A DNA stretch of 64,000 nucleotides from Bacteroidetes bacterium HLUCCA01 (lineage in GTDB: Bacteria; Bacteroidota; Rhodothermia; Balneolales; HLUCCA01): the NCBI GenBank assembly GCA_001314545.1, contig LIHN01000001.1, positions 186,001 through 250,000 of the forward strand, given 5' to 3'. Every line of letters starts with the position of its first letter. Position 1 is the first letter of the stretch. A program made the translations under genes and the position numbers. Below are positions 1 through 8,406 of the stretch, piece after piece. The notes beneath the pieces were generated by a model. The model ran no database searches. It had not been told where the DNA came from and saw nothing but the letters and a program-made list of their open reading frames with translations.

Positions 1-647
1 AGTATCTGCACCTCAATATGCCGGGGTTCTTCCAGGTACTTTTCAACATAAACACGGTCATCGCCAAAGGCATTTTTTGCCTCAGACTGCGCGGTTCTGA
101 CAGCATCCCTGATTTTTTCAGGTTCATAGACAATGCGCATGCCTTTTCCACCACCTCCAGCTGCCGCCTTTATCAGAACCGGAAAACCAATCTGAGCTGC
201 AGTCTCTGCCGCTTCTTCAACCGATTCAAGAGCCGTTGTTGTACCGGGAGGCAGGGGAATTCCCGCGCTTTCCATGAGTTTACGTGCTTCCGTTTTATCA
301 CCCATTACACGAATAGCTTCAACCGGGGGACCTATGAATTCTATATTGTTTTCTGAGCATAATTTCGCGAAAGTGGCGTTTTCACTCAAGAATCCATAGC
401 CGGGATGAACAGCATCTGACTGCGTGCGTTTACATGCATCAATAATTTTGTGCATGTCAAGGTACGTTTGGGCCGAAGTTTCGCCCATCAAATCAACGCT
501 CTCATCGCTTAGCAATACATGAGGCGCGAAACGGTCGGGTTCGGCGAAAACGCCAACAGTTTTTACCCCAATTGATTTGCACCCTCGAATAACACGGACT
601 GCAATTTCACCACGGTTTGCAATGAGTACTTTACGGATAGGTTTCAT
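1..647 (-). CDS. accC: Biotin carboxylase subunit of an acyl-CoA carboxylase (partial)
   Basis: Only the N-terminal 215 residues are inside the window; the gene runs off the left edge. The reverse-strand frame from the ATG at 647 gives the biotin carboxylase N-terminal domain (KVLIANRGEIAVRVIR, then HPGYGFLSEN) and the start of the ATP-grasp domain with the glycine-rich loop AAAGGGGKGMRIV and EKYLEEPRHIEVQI. The enzyme carboxylates biotin on a carrier protein using ATP and bicarbonate. The sequence resembles AccC but also the biotin carboxylase subunits of propionyl- or methylcrotonyl-CoA carboxylases, and the visible part does not decide which. It lies 49 bp downstream of crtB on the same strand and could be cotranscribed with it. 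Confidence 0.9.
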   Translation of the reverse strand, partial: MKPIRKVLIANRGEIAVRVIRGCKSIGVKTVGVFAEPDRFAPHVLLSDESVDLMGETSAQTYLDMHKIIDACKRTQSDAVHPGYGFLSENATFAKLCSENNIEFIGPPVEAIRVMGDKTEARKLMESAGIPLPPGTTTALESVEEAAETAAQIGFPVLIKAAAGGGGKGMRIVYEPEKIRDAVRTAQSEAKNAFGDDRVYVEKYLEEPRHIEVQI

Positions 648-696
648 GGCAGTTTAGCTTGTTTGCCATAAGATAAGCAACCCACCCAAATTAATC

Positions 697-1698
697 TCAC
701 ATCATTGCACTAACCCAGGCTCTTGGCAGGATCGCCAGCTTTTGGGTTGCCGTCAGGTGGGCCCTTTTATTATACACCTCGTAGGTATTCTTCTCTATTC
801 TGTCAAGAATTCTACTGTAATTAATGCGGGCCAGATGTACAGGAAGCCTTGAATCTGCACTTAACATCTCAATACCCTTATCAGCACGTTCATAATAAAA
901 TCGCGCTCTTTGAATCTGAAATTCCATCAGAGCGGTAAAGCGATTGTCTTTGACATGGTTGAACAGGTCCTGCTCGGTAAGTTCAAATCGCTGAAGATCC
1001 TCTGAAGGGATGTATATACGATTTCGCCGTAAATCTTCACCGATGTCACGCAGGATATTGGTCAGCTGCATGGCTATGCCCAGATCAATCGCCCTGGGTA
1101 TAGCCTCCTCTGAGGCATAACCAAATACCTCGCTGGTCATAAGACCTACGACGGAAGCAACCTTGTAGCTGTAGTCCCAGAGCTCCTGAAAATTTTCATA
1201 CCGGTTTTTCGTCAAATCCATACAGACTCCTTCCATAAGCTCCAATGGGTACTTTTTCGGGATATGGAAGGTGCGCAGCGTATCAGCAAATGCTATCAAA
1301 ATGGGATTATCGGCCTCTCCTGTCTCGTAGGCTCGCTCTAGTTTGCACTGCCATTCGCTCAGCAACTCTTCAAGCCTGCATGAGTCGACTTTTTTTTGCT
1401 GAATCAGGTCGTTGGTTTCATCCACAAGATCGTCTATGTAGCGACAAAGTGCGTAGATGGCAAAGATACTGCGCTGCTTGTGGTTGGGCAGGAAGCGTGT
1501 TGCCATGTAAAAAGTCTTGGCATGCGTCTGTGTAATAGACCGGCAATGGGTATATGCCTTACGAAGTACTTCGGAATTGAGCTCATCAATCACGCCACGG
1601 TGAAAATACGAGCGCTCGTAAACAGGCCTTATGATGAAATAGGGGTATTTCAGCAGACCTGCTGTTGCGAAAAAAGATTGGTTGAATTGAGTGCTCAT
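697..1698 (-). CDS. crtB: Phytoene/squalene synthase family protein, probable phytoene synthase CrtB
   Basis: The 333-residue protein belongs to the trans-isoprenyl diphosphate synthase head-to-head family. It has both aspartate-rich motifs: RYIDDLVDE near residue 87 and LTNILRDIGEDLRRNRIYIP near residue 215. CrtB condenses two geranylgeranyl diphosphates to phytoene, the first committed step to carotenoids. A phytoene desaturase (crtI) is present at 51254-52762 but about 50 kb away, so the pathway is not clustered here. Squalene synthase is the alternative for this family. The motif spacing and the presence of crtI favour CrtB. The ATG at 1698 is followed by a normal N-terminus. Confidence 0.85.
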   Translation of the reverse strand: MSTQFNQSFFATAGLLKYPYFIIRPVYERSYFHRGVIDELNSEVLRKAYTHCRSITQTHAKTFYMATRFLPNHKQRSIFAIYALCRYIDDLVDETNDLIQQKKVDSCRLEELLSEWQCKLERAYETGEADNPILIAFADTLRTFHIPKKYPLELMEGVCMDLTKNRYENFQELWDYSYKVASVVGLMTSEVFGYASEEAIPRAIDLGIAMQLTNILRDIGEDLRRNRIYIPSEDLQRFELTEQDLFNHVKDNRFTALMEFQIQRARFYYERADKGIEMLSADSRLPVHLARINYSRILDRIEKNTYEVYNKRAHLTATQKLAILPRAWVSAMM

Positions 1699-1933
1699 AC
1701 TCTTGAAAATGATATTTGGGGCGAATTAGTTCCGTTTTATACAGATTTTCGAATTTATCGGTAAGAAATAACGTTGCCTACAATGCTCCTGGCTTTTTGC
1801 ATCATAATTGGGTTGTGGTAATATGCTTATTTTTTGTGGTTCAAAATATTATTTGGCAAAATACACTATATTGTTCGGGTCTGTGGTAATTTATTAGGAA
1901 TCAAGAACCGATTTATCTCTACAAAGAAGGGTT

Positions 1934-2947
1934 ATGCCAAAAAAAACCACAATTTATGATGTTGCCAAGCGAGCAGGTGTGGCAATCTCCACGGTGTCGC
2001 GGGTCCTCAACCAGTCGCCTTATGTTTCCGATGCAACAAAATCCAGGGTTGAAAAAGCGATTGCGGATCTGGATTTTTATCCACAGGCCAATGCACGTAA
2101 ACTTGCCCGCAAAGAAGCTCAGGTAATCGCCGTAGCCGTACCAACATTCACGACGCCCTTTTTTAATGAAGTTTTGAAAGGTGTGAAGGATGAAATCAAG
2201 CACCTCGACCTTGATTTCATCATATTCAATACCGGGTCAGATAATCCGGAGCTTAACTTCATGAAATTCCTTGAAAAAGGAATTCCTGATGCGTTGATTA
2301 TCTTTTCCATCGATATCACCGAAGCAATCCACGCCCGACTCAAAGATATGCCGATCCCGGTCGTTTTGGTCGGATCCAACCACACGGAATACGATCACAT
2401 ATTTTGGGATAACTATAAAGGCGGTTATGTTGCGGCTGAGCACCTCATCAAGCAGGGCTATACCCGTATCGGTATGATACGGCCTCATAGCAGAAGCAGT
2501 GTTTCAGACATGCGTGAACGCGGGTTCAGGGATGCCTTACGTGATAACGGAATTCCAATGGACGAAGATTACCTCGTTAGTGGTATCACCCGAAAACACG
2601 CCGGCTTTAGTGAAGAAGCTGGTGCTGAAGCAATCAATATACTTTACGCCCGAAATAAAATTCCCGAGGCCCTTTTCTGTTCCAATGACGCCCAGGCTCT
2701 CGGTGCTATTCACGCCCTGCAATCCAGAGGTCTCAGCGTTCCAAACGACCTTGCCGTGATGGGCTATGACAATATTAAAATTGCCAAATACATTGAGCTT
2801 ACCACCATCGATCAGAAGATGTATGAGGTTGGTAAATCTGCCACCCAACGCCTGGCGTACCGACTCAAGAATATGGAAGCTACGCGCTGGCACACCGTAA
2901 TTCAGCCGGAACTGGTTAAGCGACTATCTACCAAAAAACCCAAATAA
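1934..2947 (+). CDS. LacI/GalR-family transcriptional regulator
   Basis: The 337-residue protein starts with a classic LacI helix-turn-helix (TIYDVAKRAGVAISTVSRVLN, residues about 5-26, with the hinge helix around 45-60). A periplasmic-binding-protein-like sensor domain follows (TPFFNEVLKGVKDE; late motif LAVMGYDNIKIAKYI). It would act as a dimeric DNA-binding regulator responding to a sugar or purine-like effector. Only 10 bp separate it from purC, so the two are probably cotranscribed, which raises but does not prove a purine link. No clear LacI-type palindromic operator is visible in 1699-1933. The effector cannot be named from sequence alone. Confidence 0.9.
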   Translation: MPKKTTIYDVAKRAGVAISTVSRVLNQSPYVSDATKSRVEKAIADLDFYPQANARKLARKEAQVIAVAVPTFTTPFFNEVLKGVKDEIKHLDLDFIIFNTGSDNPELNFMKFLEKGIPDALIIFSIDITEAIHARLKDMPIPVVLVGSNHTEYDHIFWDNYKGGYVAAEHLIKQGYTRIGMIRPHSRSSVSDMRERGFRDALRDNGIPMDEDYLVSGITRKHAGFSEEAGAEAINILYARNKIPEALFCSNDAQALGAIHALQSRGLSVPNDLAVMGYDNIKIAKYIELTTIDQKMYEVGKSATQRLAYRLKNMEATRWHTVIQPELVKRLSTKKPK

Positions 2948-2957
2948 TTCTTGCACC

Positions 2958-3917
2958 TTGATTGATAATAATGCAGCTCTGTCTGGCTGTGTAGGTCATA
3001 CCTATATTCAATCCTTGCCTGAACCCTACCGTGGCAAGGTTCGCGATGTGTACAAGTTGACGCCGGAAGTTTTGGCTATCGTTTCAACCGACCGTATTTC
3101 TGCATTCGACCATATATTAAGGCAACTTATTCCTTATAAAGGTCAGATCCTCAATACACTTGCAGCATTTTTCTTTGAGCGTGTGGACGATATCATTAAA
3201 ACGCATATTCTTGACATCCCGCACCCCAATGTAACCATTGCACGCGCATGTACCCCTCTGCCGGTTGAAGTAGTCGTTCGCGGATATCTGACCGGGCACG
3301 CCTGGCGTGTATACAACGCTGGCGGACGTGAACTTTGTGGGGTGAAACTTCCGGACGGAATGATTGAAAATCAGCCTTTTCCCACCCCTATACTTACTCC
3401 AGCCACCAAGGCAACGGAGGGTCACGATCAGGACATCAGTGAAGCAGATATTCTCAGACAGCATATAATTCCTGCCCAAATCTGGGAAAATATCAGGCAA
3501 ACAGCCTTCCGTCTGTTTGATCGAGGTAGTCAGATTGCCAGGGAAAAAGGACTGATCCTGGTTGATACCAAATATGAGTTCGGGCTGTATCATGGTGAGC
3601 TTATACTGATTGACGAAGTGCATACACCAGACTCATCGCGCTATTTTTATTCTGACGGTTTTGAGGAAAGGCTTAGTAACGCAATGCCGCAGAGGCAATT
3701 ATCCAAAGAGTTTATACGTGAATGGCTGATGCAACAGGGTTTTCAGGGGCTAGACGGTCAGCTAATGCCTGATATACACGATGAGTTCCGTATTGAAATA
3801 TATCAGCGATACGAAGAACTGTTCACGAAACTTACGGGTCATCAATTTATACCTACCGATACTCGTCATTTCATGACAGAGCTTCCGCAAATTGTTGAGC
3901 CCTGGACAAATAAGTAG
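2958..3917 (+). CDS. purC: Phosphoribosylaminoimidazole-succinocarboxamide synthase (SAICAR synthase)
   Basis: PurC ligates aspartate to CAIR using ATP in purine synthesis. The 319-residue product is the longer form of the family, with RGKVRDVYKL at the N-terminus, STDRISAFDHIL, the central VVRGYLTGHAW and LVDTKYEFGLYHG near residue 200. The frame opens with TTG at 2958. No ATG precedes the conserved RGKVRDVY motif, so TTG is taken as the start, 10 bp after the LacI-type gene. It converges on queE, with 1 bp between the two stop codons. Family assignment is firm; the start is less certain. Confidence 0.95.
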   Translation: MIDNNAALSGCVGHTYIQSLPEPYRGKVRDVYKLTPEVLAIVSTDRISAFDHILRQLIPYKGQILNTLAAFFFERVDDIIKTHILDIPHPNVTIARACTPLPVEVVVRGYLTGHAWRVYNAGGRELCGVKLPDGMIENQPFPTPILTPATKATEGHDQDISEADILRQHIIPAQIWENIRQTAFRLFDRGSQIAREKGLILVDTKYEFGLYHGELILIDEVHTPDSSRYFYSDGFEERLSNAMPQRQLSKEFIREWLMQQGFQGLDGQLMPDIHDEFRIEIYQRYEELFTKLTGHQFIPTDTRHFMTELPQIVEPWTNK

Positions 3918-3918
3918 C

Positions 3919-4566
3919 TCAGGGAACCTGCAAAAACTTGTGTGTTTGCAGAGATACTCCCCACTCAGGATTTTCCTTGACGAAGTCAACTATGAGCGGG
4001 ATTGATTTCGGCGTATCCCATTCAGGTTGCAACAATAAACGTGTTCCCGGTCGGCATCGCGCAGCATGTTCCTTTGCCCATTGCAGATCTTTAGCCGTTA
4101 ATACAACGACTTTCAACTCATCTGTAAATTCATAAATTTCTTCGGTAGGTTTCTTAAACCGCTTAGGCGACAATGTTACCCAATCAATACGGCCTGAAAT
4201 TGCTGAAGATCCGCTTGTTTCTATATGAACAGGCAGACCCAACGATCGGATACCTGTAGTCAGATCGTCCAGGTTGTGCAATAAAGGCTCACCACCGGTA
4301 ATGACCACAAAGGCCGGTTTGTATAGCTTTATGTTTTCCAGGATGTGGCGGACAGTGATTCTTGGATGCTTCGATTCATCCCAGCTGTCTTTAACATCAC
4401 ACCACCAGCATTGTACATCACAGCCACCGGTACGGATGAAATAGGCAGATTTTCCGGTGTGTACCCCTTCCCCTTGTATGGTATGGAAATGTTCCATGAT
4501 GGGGTATGTAGTCTCAAGCCATTCGGCCGGTGCTGATTGAGTCTGAATTTCAGTGGAATAAGGCAT
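3919..4566 (-). CDS. queE: 7-carboxy-7-deazaguanine synthase (radical SAM)
   Basis: QueE converts carboxytetrahydropterin to 7-carboxy-7-deazaguanine in queuosine/7-deazaguanine synthesis. The 215-residue protein carries the CxxxCxxC iron-sulfur motif CDVQCWWC near residue 49, preceded by IQGEGVHTGKSAYFIRTGGC and followed by the SAM-binding ITGGEPLL. It sits 2 bp downstream of queD on the same strand, a natural operon pair for consecutive pathway steps. queC and queF are not in the window. The protein ends normally close to the convergent purC. Confidence 0.95.
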   Translation of the reverse strand: MPYSTEIQTQSAPAEWLETTYPIMEHFHTIQGEGVHTGKSAYFIRTGGCDVQCWWCDVKDSWDESKHPRITVRHILENIKLYKPAFVVITGGEPLLHNLDDLTTGIRSLGLPVHIETSGSSAISGRIDWVTLSPKRFKKPTEEIYEFTDELKVVVLTAKDLQWAKEHAARCRPGTRLLLQPEWDTPKSIPLIVDFVKENPEWGVSLQTHKFLQVP

Positions 4567-4568
4567 TG

Positions 4569-4958
4569 TTACAGGTCTTCATCAGTAAATTCCACCCAGC
4601 TGTCCGGCGTTTCCCAAATCGTAACTGTCAGCTTGATTCCGGATGGTATCCGTTTCATCGTTTCGGCGTGGATATACTCAGCCAGACGTTCTGCAGAGGT
4701 GGGGAAGTCTACAAGATCATTGAGGTAGGCATGGTCCATACCTCCCTTTTCCACATCTTTACCGGCCCATTTCAGCTCTCTGAAATCACAAACCATATCT
4801 GGTGTTTTCAGATATTTGGACGGATTAAGCTTATTGGATTTTGCGGTCATTCGAACGCGGTAAGTATGACCATGTATGCGGCCACATTTTCCGTCATAAC
4901 CATCAATGGAATGTGCTGAATCTATTCTGAATTCTGTATGTAAGGTCCAGGTAGGCAT
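4569..4958 (-). CDS. queD: 6-carboxy-5,6,7,8-tetrahydropterin synthase
   Basis: QueD makes 6-carboxytetrahydropterin from dihydroneopterin triphosphate, the step before QueE. The protein shows the zinc-site histidines (FRIDSAHS and GRIHGH), the catalytic cysteine in GKCGRIHGH, and the C-terminal TIWETPDSWVEF. I start it at the ATG at 4958 (MPTWTLHTEF), giving about 129 residues. The open frame extends upstream to 5006, but those codons would translate the hairpin at 4976-5003 and do not look like protein. The start lies about 11 nt after the U-run of that hairpin (see findings). Confidence 0.93.
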   Translation of the reverse strand: MPTWTLHTEFRIDSAHSIDGYDGKCGRIHGHTYRVRMTAKSNKLNPSKYLKTPDMVCDFRELKWAGKDVEKGGMDHAYLNDLVDFPTSAERLAEYIHAETMKRIPSGIKLTVTIWETPDSWVEFTDEDL

Positions 4959-4968
4959 ATTTTGATCA

Positions 4969-5003
4969 CAAAAAAAGGTCTGTCGCTTAATTGCGACAGA
5001 CCT
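4969..5003 (-). terminator. Intrinsic terminator-like hairpin between the redoxin gene and queD
   Basis: On the minus strand an 11-bp perfect stem (AGGTCTGTCGC / GCGACAGACCT) with a 6-nt loop is followed at once by a run of T. It begins about 25 bp after the redoxin stop codon and ends about 11 nt before the queD start. It is a good terminator for the upstream operon and would also lie at the 5' end of any queD transcript. Confidence 0.85.
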
Positions 5004-5011
5004 CAAATATA
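5004..5011 (-). promoter_or_regulatory. Candidate -7 box for queD-queE
   Basis: The minus strand reads TATATTTG, a perfect match to the Bacteroidota-type TAnnTTTG -7 element, immediately upstream of the hairpin. No TTG -33 element lies at the usual spacing. If used, transcription would begin near 4997, within the hairpin base, about 40 nt before the queD start. Confidence 0.45.
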
Positions 5012-5028
5012 CGAAAATTCACTCTGAG

Positions 5029-5646
5029 TTATTTACGTTTGATTGTACATCCAAGCGCCCTGCTGGTAGGAGTTGATATAGTTTCTCCGGCAGCAAGTTC
5101 CAGAATGGCATCGTGCAGGTAGGTCGACTCAACCTCTTCAGCTGAGCGGCTGTTGTCATCGATAGCCCCTCTGAAAACCAGAATATTTTCATTGTTCATC
5201 AAGTATACGTGTGGTGTGCGGGTAGCGCCGTATGCATCGGCAAGCTGATGGTCCTTGTCAATAGTATAGGGAGCGGTATAGCCTATCATCATGGCACGTT
5301 CCTGATTATCAATGAGAGATTCACCCTGGTCGCGAATATCTTCGTTTGGATTAACATAAATCATACCGATGTTGTTGGCTGCGGCCAGTTGCTCAATTTG
5401 AAGGTACCGATCCTCCCATGCGTGAACAAAAGGACAGGTGTTACAGGAGAAGATGAGCAAGGTTCCATTTTCTCCTTTGACGTCGTCAAGGGTAATCAAC
5501 GTACCGTCAATGTTCGTCATTTCGTAATCAAACATAGGTCCTTCAGCTCCTATAGGCAGTTCCTCCATTTGCTGAGCCGAAGCGGGAAGGGTGAATGCAA
5601 ACATTAATGCGGCCAGATATACCATGCTTTGATGTTTTAGTGTCAT
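5029..5646 (-). CDS. Exported thioredoxin-fold redoxin (AhpC/TSA-like)
   Basis: This 205-residue protein has an N-terminal signal peptide (hydrophobic residues about 8-24 ending PASAQQ) and a thioredoxin fold. A CxxC-type active site, SCNTCPFVHAW, lies near residue 68. Later TRTPHVYLMN contains the cis-Pro position. It belongs to the redoxin family common in marine Bacteroidota, likely a periplasmic thiol oxidoreductase or peroxidase-like protein with unknown substrate. It is 11 bp downstream of the TlpA-like lipoprotein gene and the two are probably cotranscribed. A terminator follows at 4969-5003. Confidence 0.8.
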   Translation of the reverse strand: MTLKHQSMVYLAALMFAFTLPASAQQMEELPIGAEGPMFDYEMTNIDGTLITLDDVKGENGTLLIFSCNTCPFVHAWEDRYLQIEQLAAANNIGMIYVNPNEDIRDQGESLIDNQERAMMIGYTAPYTIDKDHQLADAYGATRTPHVYLMNNENILVFRGAIDDNSRSAEEVESTYLHDAILELAAGETISTPTSRALGCTIKRK

Positions 5647-5657
5647 AGATTCAGAAT

Positions 5658-6161
5658 TTAATTTTGGTTTATGGCTTGTTGAGCTAGCTCTCTGAATTCA
5701 TCATAGTGTGCAGGACGTTCAAAGGCGGCTATTTTGTTCCCGGATTTGTTGTAAACAATGGTTGCTGGTAATGCCCCGGTCCATTCTGTCCAGATTGCAT
5801 TGATGAAAGGTTCGTCGCGATCATCTTTAAGATATGTTTGCCAATGAACATTGTTGACGGATAAAAACTCGTTTACCCGGTCTAGTGCCTCAGGAAAATC
5901 AGCTGAGATAAATACAACTTCCAGGTCGTCTTTAAATTCCTCACGAATCTGCACCAGGTAGGGAAATTCTTCTATGCAGGGTATACACCAGGTGGCCCAT
6001 ACGTTTACCAGTACAGCCTTATCAGGGAAATGTTGCTGTATTACAGGTTCTACCTGATCAGAACTCAGGTGTATAAGCTCCAATGGTTCATCAGGCTGCC
6101 CTTGTGATGAACCGCATGACAGAGCTGTAAACGCTATAATAACTATACAAATGTGTTTCAT
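5658..6161 (-). CDS. TlpA/ResA-like thioredoxin lipoprotein
   Basis: The 167-residue protein starts with a lipoprotein signal (hydrophobic stretch ending FTALSC, lipobox cysteine about residue 16) and has a TlpA-type thioredoxin domain with the active site WATWCIPC near residue 54 and ALPATIVYN around the cis-Pro. Proteins of this type reduce disulfides outside the cytoplasm, for example apocytochrome c thiols. The Ccm genes in this window (21.8-25.7 kb) lack ccmG, so this protein could supply that role, but nothing in the local context proves it. It is separated from the DUF2520 gene upstream by 67 bp. Confidence 0.8.
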   Translation of the reverse strand: MKHICIVIIAFTALSCGSSQGQPDEPLELIHLSSDQVEPVIQQHFPDKAVLVNVWATWCIPCIEEFPYLVQIREEFKDDLEVVFISADFPEALDRVNEFLSVNNVHWQTYLKDDRDEPFINAIWTEWTGALPATIVYNKSGNKIAAFERPAHYDEFRELAQQAINQN

Positions 6162-6228
6162 AGTATTTATACTGCTGTAATGTAGTTAATCTAAAGAAGC
6201 ATCGTTGTAAAAACCTATTCAGGGATTC

Positions 6229-7056
6229 TTATAGTCTGAAAATTGCATGCTCATCGTTATGAAACTCCCTGGCCAGACGTCGGGTCATTAGCTTGTAAAA
6301 TGCAATGGCTTCCGGATCCTTCAGTATTCCCAGATGTCTGTGAACGGTTTTCAAATCCCCGCGGGCTGCCGGACCTGTGATGGCGTCTGGCAGTCCCTGA
6401 GTGATGATGTTTTCAAGTGTATTGCGTGCTATGCCCTTGTAATATTCTATAGCGAAGTTATGCTCGTCATCTTGAACATAGGTTTGAATCAGATCATTGG
6501 CATTGAGAAATAGTGCAGACATAAAATTGGATATCATAACACCGGCTGCATGCAGTGCCAGCTTGGATTGCTCATCTACCTGCCTGGGCTTACCACCCAA
6601 AGCAGTCGCCAGCGGAAACAGTTTGTTTACAGCGACTGCATCGCCCTCTATACTGATTAGTGTATCCGTAAATAAAGCCGGGTTTGCTCCTTGTGTGAAT
6701 GTCTGCATGGGATGAAAAGAGGCGGTATGCCAGCCAGATTTTTTTAATACATGCAGCTCTCCTGAAGCAAGGGCGCCTGAAACGTGGGCAACCACGGTAT
6801 CTGGTTCGAAGTGATGGGTACATAATTGCGAGGCGGTAACGGATATTTGATCATCGGGCACACATAAGAAAACAAGACCGTTAAAAAAAGGGACTGTGGC
6901 AATCCGGCTTACCAGGTCCACCTCGGGGAATGCTTCGTTAAACTGGTCTGCCCTGGAGCTTACGATGGTTTTTAAGCGGTAATCTTCGTTTAGTTGAATG
7001 GCTCTAGCCAGGGTTATTCCGAGGCGTCCTGCTCCAATTATATGTACATCCATCAC
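6229..7056 (-). CDS. Rossmann-fold NADP-binding protein with DUF2520 domain
   Basis: The 275-residue protein opens with a dinucleotide-binding motif (VHIIGAGRLGITLARAI), continues with VFLCVPDDQI and the conserved HVSGAL / SFHPMQTF segments, and has the helical C-terminal DUF2520 domain typical of this uncharacterised family. The fold resembles ProC and 6-phosphogluconate dehydrogenase-like reductases, so an NAD(P)-dependent reductase is plausible, but substrate and pathway are unknown. Its start overlaps the end of the Memo-like gene by 4 bp, indicating translational coupling. Confidence 0.8.
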   Translation of the reverse strand: MMDVHIIGAGRLGITLARAIQLNEDYRLKTIVSSRADQFNEAFPEVDLVSRIATVPFFNGLVFLCVPDDQISVTASQLCTHHFEPDTVVAHVSGALASGELHVLKKSGWHTASFHPMQTFTQGANPALFTDTLISIEGDAVAVNKLFPLATALGGKPRQVDEQSKLALHAAGVMISNFMSALFLNANDLIQTYVQDDEHNFAIEYYKGIARNTLENIITQGLPDAITGPAARGDLKTVHRHLGILKDPEAIAFYKLMTRRLAREFHNDEHAIFRL

Positions 7057-7754
7057 AGCTTGGATTGAAGTACGGCGAAACCGGCAACGGCGCTTTCTTC
7101 ATCTGTTGAAGACTCCAGAAAATGTACGGATAGTTCCCACGATTGGGCGATAAGAATTCCACCCATAAATGCAGCTGAGCCACTCATGCCGCATTCGCCA
7201 CTGTTAATTCGATTCATCATTCCTGATACATCGCGTTGGGCTATCATTTCCATGAGTTCCTCTATGACCATGTTGTCACCGGGCATGGATGCAGCTACAA
7301 CGATAAGTACATTGCGACCGTTTAGTAATTCACTAAGTACGTAGTCAAGTTCCCGGACTATGGCAGGGTCATCATCGCATATCGGTACACTTACAATTTT
7401 GAATGAATTCAGCGTTTCAATCAGGTAAGGCAGGTGTCTGTAGATCTCCATGTCCTGTCCAAAGGCACTGTCATCAATGAAAAAGTCATCATCTTCGTCG
7501 CAAAATTCATTTCTAAGCGCATCGTTGACCGAAACGGTTCCTGCAGGAGTGACAAACTCCGCTACAGAAGGCATCGGTATTTTTTTAGGGATATCCATCA
7601 ACCTGGATTCAATGAAAACGACGGTATCGTACTGTTGTCCTGCAATTCGACTGTAAATCTGCTTAATCTGAGAATCGTTACGGGTGTGTTCATCGGGTAC
7701 AAACAGCAACCGGACAGACTCTGGTTTGATAGGGGTAGTATCAGAAATAATCAT
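7053..7754 (-). CDS. Memo-like (AmmeMemoRadiSam protein B-like) protein, degenerate
   Basis: This 233-residue protein has no obvious catalytic motif, but its order of segments matches the Memo/AMMECR-associated protein B family: DTVVFIESR where the family has a GPSH, VTPAGTVSVN where it has TPxG, DMEIYRHLPYLIETL where it has EHSLEVQLPFL, LIVVAASMPGD where it has SSDxSH, then SGECGMSG and a final VAGFAVL. The metal-ligand histidines of canonical members are replaced. It sits between the phosphopantetheinyl transferase and the DUF2520 gene. Function unknown; family assignment is by eye and tentative. Confidence 0.5.
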   Translation of the reverse strand: MIISDTTPIKPESVRLLFVPDEHTRNDSQIKQIYSRIAGQQYDTVVFIESRLMDIPKKIPMPSVAEFVTPAGTVSVNDALRNEFCDEDDDFFIDDSAFGQDMEIYRHLPYLIETLNSFKIVSVPICDDDPAIVRELDYVLSELLNGRNVLIVVAASMPGDNMVIEELMEMIAQRDVSGMMNRINSGECGMSGSAAFMGGILIAQSWELSVHFLESSTDEESAVAGFAVLQSKL

Positions 7755-7778
7755 GGGTAATGTAATGATAGCGTGGAT

Positions 7779-8381
7779 TTATATGAATTTGGTGTGGTAG
7801 AAGGCATGGGAAAGCCAATGGCCGTTGTTTACCTGTGAGACGATACGGATTTGGCGGTCGCTTGCTGTAGTCTGAAACAGGATGTCTGTAACTCGCGCAA
7901 TATTCAGTTCATTCATGGGTGTTCTCAGACCCGTACCCAGCAGCTTGAGCACTGCTTCCTTGATGGTCCATAATTGAATCGCTGGTATACGAAGCGCTGA
8001 AGGCTCATCAGGGTGTTGCATTCTTTTTATTAAAGTGTCTTTAACAGACCGGCTCACAACCTCAGCGTCCAGTCCGATGCGGTTTCGTCCCCCCAGAGCT
8101 ACCCAATAGTGCGTCTTGGTATGTGAAATACTTAAGTGAAGTACGCTACCATCAGCAAGTGAGACATAAGGCATGCCATTAACTTCTTTTTTTAATTCAA
8201 CCTGTTCATATCGTTCCCGTTCCAATAATTGGGTTATAATCTGTGCGCCAAAGACGGAATAGCCGCTTTCCAGCCGATTTTTCTGCCATCCTTCCCTGGC
8301 ATAGGATAAGGGAATACAAGCCGTTATTACCGGAAACGGCACCAGGGGAAGGTTGCTTGTGAAATACTCGGCTCGGATCAT
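7779..8381 (-). CDS. 4'-phosphopantetheinyl transferase superfamily protein
   Basis: These enzymes transfer phosphopantetheine from CoA to a serine of an acyl or peptidyl carrier protein. The 200-residue protein has the Sfp-type signature: HLSISHTKTHYWVAL, the Mg-binding GLDAEVV and WTIKEAVLKLLGTGL (residues about 143-157). Its length fits a short Sfp/AcpT-like enzyme. No polyketide or peptide synthetase is nearby, so it may serve the primary acyl carrier protein. It is the first gene of the minus-strand run down to 5029. A 17-bp palindrome lies 26-42 bp upstream of its start. Confidence 0.85.
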   Translation of the reverse strand: MIRAEYFTSNLPLVPFPVITACIPLSYAREGWQKNRLESGYSVFGAQIITQLLERERYEQVELKKEVNGMPYVSLADGSVLHLSISHTKTHYWVALGGRNRIGLDAEVVSRSVKDTLIKRMQHPDEPSALRIPAIQLWTIKEAVLKLLGTGLRTPMNELNIARVTDILFQTTASDRQIRIVSQVNNGHWLSHAFYHTKFI

Positions 8382-8406
8382 CGGGTAGTATTTTTGAACG
8401 GAAATG

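Noticed and set aside
1814..1890. Direct repeat TGTGGTAAT (1814-1822 and 1882-1890) upstream of the LacI-type gene
   Set aside because: Only 9 bp, not palindromic and in AT-rich DNA; too weak to call an operator.
4959..5003. PreQ1 riboswitch upstream of queD
   Set aside because: The leader is almost only a perfect hairpin; the conserved preQ1 aptamer bases are not present.
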